Below are positions 57,587 to 64,000 of a stretch of DNA of 64,000 nt, one piece after another. Under the pieces are notes generated by a model that did not search any database, was not told the DNA's origin, and saw only the letters and a list, made by a program, of their open reading frames with translations. Origin of the DNA: Oscillatoria acuminata PCC 6304. GTDB taxonomy: Bacteria > Cyanobacteriota > Cyanobacteriia > Cyanobacteriales > Laspinemataceae. Numbering within the stretch: the stretch's first letter is position 1; every line of letters begins with the position of its first letter. The position numbers were made by a program, and so were the translations under genes. The stretch lies in NCBI RefSeq assembly GCF_000317105.1, contig NC_019693.1:1922001-1986000 (forward strand), written 5' to 3'.

Positions 57587-59524
57587 CTAGGGAATCAAGA
57601 AATCGCAGCGATCGCCCGATTGAGCGAGAATATCCCCAGGAGTGCCCTGGAGTTTGACGCGACCCTCATCCAGCCAGATAATCCAGTCAGCGCGCTCAAT
57701 CACCCGAGGACGATGACTAATTAAAATCGTGGTTTTTTGGTGGCGAGAGGACAACAGGCGATCAAGAACATCCGCCTCACTTACCGGGTCGAGTCCGGCG
57801 GTGGATTCATCTAAAATCAGCAGGGGAGGGTCGGTGACAATTCCCCTGGCGATCGCTAATCTTTGTCGCTGTCCCCCAGACAAATTCATGGCAAATTCCC
57901 CTAAAATTGTATGATATTTATTCGGAAGTTTACTAATAAATTCATCCGCCTGGGCAATTTGGCAAGCGGTGACAATTTGCTCAAAGGATACCGGCAGCGA
58001 ACCCAAGTGAAAGTTATCTAAAATAGAACGACTCCAAAAGTGAGCATCTTGCGGAACCAAAACCACCTGTTGCCGGACGCAATCCCAGGATAAATCCGTC
58101 AAATTATAAGGTTCAATCCGAATGGTTCCCGATGAGGGCTGATATAAACCGGCAATCAATTTGGCTAAGGTACTTTTTCCACAACCGGACTTGCCAATAA
58201 TGGCGATCGCCTTGCCTCCCGGTATGGTCAGCGAAAAGTCTTTGAGCAACTCCACTCGTCCTGGATGATGAAACGTTAAATTCTGGCAAATCACCGGCGC
58301 ATCCGCCGCCAATTTTGCCGTAGGTTTTATCTCTTCATTCGGTTCTGATTGCGCTTCTATCACATCCATCAACCGTTCCGTTGCCGCCTGAGTGCGGGTG
58401 ACTTGGGGAACGAAACTCACCAGACTGGTCATTAACAAAATCAGATTCAAATTCAAAGCATTAAATCCTAACAATTGCCCAATACTTAATTGCTGATTAA
58501 TCACCAAATGACTCCCCATCCAAAGCAAGAGAGTTTCCCCCGATAAAGCCAAAAATCCTGAAAAAACCTGGATAACAATCACCGCATTCATCACCCGAAA
58601 AGTCAAATGAGCTTGGCGACCATAGCGCCCTTGAAATTCGGCCCATAATTGGGGCGCTGCCTGAATGGTTTTGAGAGCCAAAGCTCCTTTAAATGTTTCG
58701 ACCAAAATCCCTTGAGTTTCTGCGGCAAAGGCCAATAAATTTCGGGTTCTTTGCTGAAGATACGATAAAAAACAGACCATCCCCAAGGCGATCACTGCGG
58801 CGATTCCCAGGGCGACTAAAGTCAGAACCCGACTATAAATTACCATAAATGTCACGGAAGCCACTGCAATTAACAACTGGCTGGGGAGAATTAAACCCAC
58901 GCGAGAAATCAGTTGATTAACTTCTCGAATATCCAGTAACCGACTAGAGACTTCCCCACTGCGGTGGGTTTCATAGTAAGTCAGGGGTAAGCTGAGAATT
59001 GCCCGCCCAAATTCTAACATTAAATCGAGTTCTAAGCGTTGGGCTAAATAAGTGACTAAATGGGATTGGGCTAAATTCAAGCCGCTACTGATGATATGCA
59101 TGACTAAAACTGCTTTAATCATCACATTGAGCAATTGAGTATCCCCGCGAACTAAGACATCATCGGTGAGGACTTGCAACAGAAAAGGAGTTGTCAGAGA
59201 AAGACAACCAATCGTTAGGTTAAATAACAAACTCCGGCCTAAAAGACTGCGGTGATGCCATAACCGCTCAAGTAAGCGTCTATAGCCGCTCATTTTACCG
59301 CGATCATCGAGCAACTGATAAAAATCGCTCCGGGTTTCCAGCAGAAGCATTACGTTATTCATCCAGCCTGCTGTAATTTCTTGGGAGGATAAATAGCGCA
59401 GGCCAAAAGCCGGGTCTGCTACCACATATTTTTGACCCCGCCGCCCATACAGCACAACCCAATGATTGCCTTTCCAATGAATAATTCCCGGTAAAGGAAT
59501 CAGTTTTTTATCCACAAGTTCTAG

Positions 59525-61266
59525 GGCGTCGGTTCAGTAAAAGGGCTTGACAAAACCAAGCAAATGTGAATCTACCTGCTGGACTCAACTACAGTGCGGC
59601 CTGTTGTATTGGTAAAACCTCATTCATTCGAGCAATGACATGAAGATTATGGACAACAGCCACTCGTCTGAGGTCGAAGAGGTTTTTGCGCTGTCCAATA
59701 TAACGGGCACGTTTGTCCTGCCACTGTCCGACATGAGCCAGAGAGTGTTCTACAGACGTTCTCTCCCTCAGTTGAGCGCGACCGCTTGAGGTAGATTGAC
59801 GCTGACGTAATTCCTGCATCAATCCTTCATCGGGATGGATAGATATGCTGCGGCCATTCTTACTCGTAGTACAGCGTTCTCTCAGGGGACAAGCAGCACA
59901 CTCCGGTTTAGGAAAATGAACGATCTTACCGGGTTCAAACGGCATAATAACTTGATTTGGACAACTAATTACCTGGTTATCCCAGTCAAAAACAAAGGCG
60001 TTTTTATCAAATCGTCCTGAGTTTCTTACCGGCCACGCTTTACAAAATATCTGTAATTGTTCGGAGCGTTCTTTTACCCAATGACTCGATAAATAAGCTC
60101 GGTCGATATGGAGTTCATTTAACTGAACCTGTTGTCTTTTTAAGTCAACTTCTAAGTCAACAGTGGCAGCAGCTTCTGGTGTATTAGCACGGGTTACAGC
60201 CACAGCCCGAATTACCCCTATATCTAAATCTTTAAGAATATGGCGTTTATAACCATTTATTTTTTGAGAACGGCTTTTTCGGCCATGCCGCATATCTGGG
60301 TCTTCAATGGAAATGCGTCGGTCCTTAGCAACCCCTTTGGCCAGCTTCGGCACTCCCATTGTGTCTAATGTCACATTTTGGGATTCAATCAATCGGGCAA
60401 CCTGGAGAGGAGCTTGTGCCTCTTCTATTTCATCAGGATTAGACTGCTGTTGTATCCATTCTTCTACAGAATTGAGGCTCTTTAGTATGGTTGATAATGC
60501 CTTTTGGCTTTCGGCTGGGTCATCCCAATTTAAATCTAATGCGGCTTTTAAGCTGGAACTATTGACAAAATCCGCTCCCGCTTCATTGGCAATTTCTGCC
60601 AGCCCCCACCCCTGCTGACTAGCTATTATGCTCAATGCCTTACGCAGAGCATGACCCAAGAGATTATAGGTATCTTCAACTTTACCTGCACCCCATAAAG
60701 GAGAGGAATCTAATGCAGCTCTTAAGTTAGCCGAACCAAAACCTCCTTTGAGCTTGGCAATGTCTACAGTCCGGTCAATTAAACGTTGGTCAAAGCCTTT
60801 TTTAATTAAGGCGCTTCTGAATCTTATTAAAGTGGCTTTACTGAATGGGGGTTTTTCGCAGTTCAGACAATTCAGAGCTAATTGCCATCGTAGGTCCATG
60901 ACTAGCTCTTCAATCACTTCCTCGTCAGAAATACCCATATAAGCTTGGAGAATAGTGGCTAAGGCCAATTGGGCTGGTGCGACGGGACAGTTGCCCATTG
61001 TACTGTCTTTAAAAATGGTGTTTAGTTCTTCTTGAAACTCATCATCGAATATGAACAGACGGTTCAGGCGAAGAAAAGTAAAAAGCTTGGCTTTTTTGAT
61101 GCGATTAATAATTACCTGTTCTGAATCTGATAGCTCTACTGGCGGGTGCCACAAAGGAGGACGCATAGACTTTATACCGTAATGAGGGCTTGAATTTAAT
61201 CGGGTCGTCAATTTCAGTTAGGCATAGTCCAGTTATTTTGTCAAGCTCGGGTACTGAACCGACGCC
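59525..61266 (-). mobile_element. IS copy 2 (IS1182-type), intact, inside lanT
   Basis: Length 1742 bp, the same ends as copy 1, and a CTAG duplication at 59521-59524 and 61267-61270. It is oriented with its transposase on the same strand as lanT. Near-identity with copy 1 suggests that both insertions are recent. Confidence 0.92.
59589..61166 (-). CDS. IS transposase (DUF772-like start, DDE_Tnp_1_6-type end)
   Basis: From ATG 61166 the product has 525 residues. The N-terminal helical domain has PVAPAQLALATILQAYMGIS and FSKATLIRFRSALI, then ALDSSPLWGAGKVEDTYN, a lysine-rich RKSRSQKINGYKRH, a Cys cluster CAACPLRERCTTSKNGRS and RTSVEHSLAHVGQWQDKRARY near the end. The frame extends 15 codons upstream to 61211, but copy 1 supports the ATG at MRPPLW. 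It probably can mobilise both copies. Confidence 0.9.
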   Translation of the reverse strand: MRPPLWHPPVELSDSEQVIINRIKKAKLFTFLRLNRLFIFDDEFQEELNTIFKDSTMGNCPVAPAQLALATILQAYMGISDEEVIEELVMDLRWQLALNCLNCEKPPFSKATLIRFRSALIKKGFDQRLIDRTVDIAKLKGGFGSANLRAALDSSPLWGAGKVEDTYNLLGHALRKALSIIASQQGWGLAEIANEAGADFVNSSSLKAALDLNWDDPAESQKALSTILKSLNSVEEWIQQQSNPDEIEEAQAPLQVARLIESQNVTLDTMGVPKLAKGVAKDRRISIEDPDMRHGRKSRSQKINGYKRHILKDLDIGVIRAVAVTRANTPEAAATVDLEVDLKRQQVQLNELHIDRAYLSSHWVKERSEQLQIFCKAWPVRNSGRFDKNAFVFDWDNQVISCPNQVIMPFEPGKIVHFPKPECAACPLRERCTTSKNGRSISIHPDEGLMQELRQRQSTSSGRAQLRERTSVEHSLAHVGQWQDKRARYIGQRKNLFDLRRVAVVHNLHVIARMNEVLPIQQAAL

Positions 61267-61512
61267 CTAGGGGAACGCGAACTCCCCGGGCATTAAATCC
61301 CAGGGTTTGTGCCCCTTGTTTCAAATTTAATAAGGTGGTGCCGAGTTGTCCAGTTCCGGCAGCTTCTCTGGTCCGTTTAATGGAAAATTTTTTGCCATAG
61401 GCAGAGGAAACCGTGGCTAAACAAGCCGCCCCACAATCTTCTTCATTGTGTTGCAAAATTACCGGGTATTTTTTCATAAAATTTCAGGAGATATCAAAGA
61501 AAAATGACTGAT

Positions 61513-64000
61513 TTACAAGCCCTCGGAGTCATCGGATTGAGGGGAGAGGATGGGGGGACGAAGTGCGAGGACTGAACTCACGGTTTCTGGGGTCGCCAAC
61601 CGCAGTAATCCGTAACCGATTCCGGCGAGTCCACTCATCAATCCAGGGGTTTCCACACCCAAAGGAGTGCCGCACAGCCAACCCTCAGATTGGATACTTT
61701 CGAGGATGCTGCCGCCCGTGTGGAGGTGAGAATGCCACTGGGGTTCCCCCAGGGTGAGACTGGCTTGTAAGACAAATTCTAAATTGCCCAAATCTCCTTG
61801 GGCGAGGGAGTGATTCTGTCCAAATCCCCGATCGCAGGTGATGTCCAGGGCTGTATAAATTTCCTGGCGAATTTGGGGATCATCCTGATGCTGGAGGGCA
61901 TACAACCGGGCTAATCCAATCCCCGGTGCACCGTGAGACCAGGCGAGAGGACCCAGATTCCCCACCCTTGGGGAATGGTCAAATTCTCGAAAATCCGGCC
62001 AGTTGCGGGCATTGGGGTCAAAGACACTGCGTTCGTAGGCGATCGCCGCGATCGCTGCCTTCTGAAACCGCTCTAGTTGCGTCACTGCCGCCAGTTCCAG
62101 GAGTGCGTAAGCAATTCCTGCCGCCCCGTGAGAGAATCCGGTTAAGGGTCGCTTGCTGCGGATAGCTGACGGAATCCAACCGATGCCGGTTTCCTGGGGT
62201 CTGGCACCGATAATCAGGCGATCGCCACATTGAATCGCCACATCCAGAATCTGGGAATCCGGGGCCACTGCATATAAACTTAACAAACTTAAAATGCAGC
62301 CTGCTGACCCCGAAATAATATCCCACTCTTCATCCTGAAGGATGGCCTCCGGTAAATAGTCCAGCCATTCCCTCGCTACGGAAATCAGTTGAGGTTGATT
62401 GAGCTGAATTGCCAAATGGCTTAAGCTATAAATCGCACTCCCGAACCCGGTAAACCCGCCAATTGACTCCCCAGGTTTCAACTCTTTTTCTAAGCAAACT
62501 TGCCAATAATTAAGCGCCGCAACGGCTAAGTTTTGATAGCGAACTTCTTGGGTAATGTTGCCCAAATAAGCCAAAAATAAGCTAATTCCCGGCAGTCCAT
62601 CATAGAGATGAATATCAACCCGGCGAATGGCTAATTCCCCTTCCCTAATCCAAGTCAGTCCGATCCAGTCGGCCATCTGATTCTGACAGAGTGCTACCTG
62701 TTCCAGTCTATCTCCAATGGCGCAAGCCGCTTTCAAATAGGTCTGGGAACTGGGACGGGTTTCTGGAACCCGCATCGGATACGAAGGCCATTGAATGGCG
62801 TCTGGGGACCGGATGACGGTGGCGATCGCAGCACGAATCAATCCCACTTGTCGTTCTAAGTTCGTTTCATCCATCCCTTGCAGGTGAAGGCGGACAGAAT
62901 CTAGGGCAGATTCTGGTAAAAAATCTGAGATGATTTCCCCCTGACCCGACTTTAAATCTCGGGAATTTGGCTGAGTGGTAAATCGGGGAATATCCCCTTG
63001 CCATAACTCTTGAATTTCAGCAGGTATTACCCGGGCTAAACTCGGAAAATTAGGCACTTCTACCCAGAGTTTATCAAATAGGCGATCGCGGTCTAACGCA
63101 TCCCGCAACAAGTCCGGATGAAATCCCTCCTGCAACAATAATCCATAAGTCCGAGTCGCCCGCAAAACCACCCGGATTTCATCCTCAGCAAACGTATTGA
63201 ATAGCCCAGACTCACCCACCAAATTATCCCTATTTTTGACCAAAACTCGATAAATTTCTGTAAATCCCGTAATAATTGCTGCCGTATAATCTTCCAACTT
63301 TACCGAGGCCCCGTTCAGGGTGGGACGATTCAAATCTGGGGGTAATTGAACCGCTTTACGAGAGATTTTCATTTCATCGGTTGCCACTCCCTGCCAGGTG
63401 GGAATGGCATCAGGAGTCATGGGACTGCCTGAGTTCCCTAACCCACTAATATCAATCCCTCCATACCCTTGATTCCCCCACAAATTCATCGGTAAAATCC
63501 CCACACTTAACACAGACCAATCCAGTTCTCTTTCCGCCAAACAGTCGGAATTGAACCCCTCCAATTGGCTATACCGAGGGTGAAATAAAGATTCCAAATC
63601 TACTAAAATCGGCTGTTCTCCGACGGCGATAATATTATTGCTATAAAAATCCGTAGCTTGGAGGGCATATAATAAGGCTAAATATCCTCCCTGTCTTTGA
63701 TAAAATCGCTCAATTTGAGCGGCGGTATCACAGGGTTGAGCAGTCACATATTCCACCCAACCATACTCCCCGCAATTGAGAACATTCAAGATTGGGAAGG
63801 GGGGATAATTGCCTTGTTTATTGAGCCAATTTAGTAAATTTTGAAAATGAATATCAATGCTGAGAGAGCGGGGTTTATAAACTAATTTAAACCCGGAACT
63901 AAACTCGGCGATCGCCACCGAACGTCCCCCATTATGCGAATCCCCCGCATTGGAATTCAGATGGACTAATCCGCCCGGTTCAGAGTCCCGACTAAACTGC
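61513..64000 (-). CDS. lanM: Class II lanthipeptide synthetase LanM, N-terminus beyond the window
   Basis: The frame is open to the right edge (SEPGGLVHLNSNAGDSHNGG), so at least 828 residues. The dehydratase end is present (FKLVYKPRSLSID, EQPILVDLESLFHP) and the LanC-like cyclase covers about the last 400 residues (GLPGISLFLAYLG, GFSHGAAGIAYALLEL, GLMSGLAGIGYGLLRL). The usual cyclase zinc ligands are changed: WCHG reads WSHG (Ser codon 61936-61938) and LCHG reads LAQG (61798-61803). In the dehydratase TDxH loop the His is Tyr (63643-63645). It lies 35 bp before the transporter gene, so they are an operon. Confidence 0.9.
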   Translation of the reverse strand, partial: QFSRDSEPGGLVHLNSNAGDSHNGGRSVAIAEFSSGFKLVYKPRSLSIDIHFQNLLNWLNKQGNYPPFPILNVLNCGEYGWVEYVTAQPCDTAAQIERFYQRQGGYLALLYALQATDFYSNNIIAVGEQPILVDLESLFHPRYSQLEGFNSDCLAERELDWSVLSVGILPMNLWGNQGYGGIDISGLGNSGSPMTPDAIPTWQGVATDEMKISRKAVQLPPDLNRPTLNGASVKLEDYTAAIITGFTEIYRVLVKNRDNLVGESGLFNTFAEDEIRVVLRATRTYGLLLQEGFHPDLLRDALDRDRLFDKLWVEVPNFPSLARVIPAEIQELWQGDIPRFTTQPNSRDLKSGQGEIISDFLPESALDSVRLHLQGMDETNLERQVGLIRAAIATVIRSPDAIQWPSYPMRVPETRPSSQTYLKAACAIGDRLEQVALCQNQMADWIGLTWIREGELAIRRVDIHLYDGLPGISLFLAYLGNITQEVRYQNLAVAALNYWQVCLEKELKPGESIGGFTGFGSAIYSLSHLAIQLNQPQLISVAREWLDYLPEAILQDEEWDIISGSAGCILSLLSLYAVAPDSQILDVAIQCGDRLIIGARPQETGIGWIPSAIRSKRPLTGFSHGAAGIAYALLELAAVTQLERFQKAAIAAIAYERSVFDPNARNWPDFREFDHSPRVGNLGPLAWSHGAPGIGLARLYALQHQDDPQIRQEIYTALDITCDRGFGQNHSLAQGDLGNLEFVLQASLTLGEPQWHSHLHTGGSILESIQSEGWLCGTPLGVETPGLMSGLAGIGYGLLRLATPETVSSVLALRPPILSPQSDDSEGL

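Larger units (their letters stand above)
57587..61477 (-). pseudogene. lanT: Lantibiotic C39-peptidase/ABC exporter (LanT) split by an IS
   Basis: The 5' part (61267-61477) encodes the C39 peptidase start with the catalytic Cys in HNEEDCGAACLATVSS. The 3' part (57587-59520) continues with the His of GNHWVVLYG and Asp of VADPAFG, then six membrane helices and an ATPase with GKSGCGKST, LSGGQRQRLAIARG and LLILDEST. Joining across one CTAG gives an exact 714-residue frame (RVPLELVDKKLIP). This exporter would cut the leader after Gly-Gly and export the peptide. The ABC part alone (ATG 59515) could still be made but lacks half the protease. Confidence 0.9.

Overview
The window comes from a filamentous, probably oscillatorialean, cyanobacterium. 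The evidence is the very high density of the HIP1 octamer GCGATCGC and its GCGATC core, a CrtR-type beta-carotene hydroxylase, an SLH-domain surface protein, DUF1802 and DUF4347 proteins, and several dispersed palindromic repeats of cyanobacterial style. No rRNA, tRNA or CRISPR array was recognised. The assignment is inference from sequence style and gene content, without a database search.

Positions 1-24000 are mostly chromosomal housekeeping and surface genes. A giant RTX-type adhesin-like gene runs off the left edge. It is followed by an LD-carboxypeptidase, a HEAT-repeat membrane protein, an EamA transporter, SppA, an AroH chorismate mutase behind a heptanucleotide repeat tract, crtR and pyruvate kinase diverging from each other, a frameshifted small DNA-binding-type gene, a CocE/NonD hydrolase, a UMF1-type MFS transporter, a Rieske oxygenase, an SLH surface protein, DUF1802 and an aldo/keto reductase.

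Positions 24000-39800 are an accessory island. A large NACHT-HEAT (STAND-type) gene with 16 nearly identical 34-residue repeats is preceded by a small gene that shares its N-terminal Gly/Asn-rich motif. Around it lies a graveyard of toxin-antitoxin loci: one intact PIN pair, a PIN pair with several lesions, ParD with a shredded ParE, HigA with a truncated HigB, and a DUF2283 pair whose partner carries a 4-bp duplication. There are also three copies of a decaying HNH-plus-small-protein module, fragments of the NACHT gene 3' end, a 414-bp direct repeat, an inverted duplication around a polysaccharide pyruvyl transferase, and an orphan methyltransferase-like gene of unknown role.

Positions 39900-47500 return to core metabolism: panB, a CPBP protease, a double histidine phosphatase that probably starts at CTG, a dihydroorotase-like protein lacking most metal ligands, and dihydrolipoyl dehydrogenase.

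Positions 47500-64000 hold a class II lanthipeptide cluster on the minus strand: lanM (running off the right edge), a C39-peptidase/ABC transporter, a mersacidin-type precursor and an HlyD adaptor, followed by two probably exported proteins with NPDVA-type modules, one a vanadium haloperoxidase homologue. Two copies of one IS (about 1741 bp, CTAG target duplication) sit in the window. One interrupts the lantibiotic transporter and one interrupts a nuclease-like gene; in both cases exact excision would restore the reading frame. The LanM cyclase has lost the three zinc-ligand positions, so the lantibiotic system looks degenerate or non-canonical.
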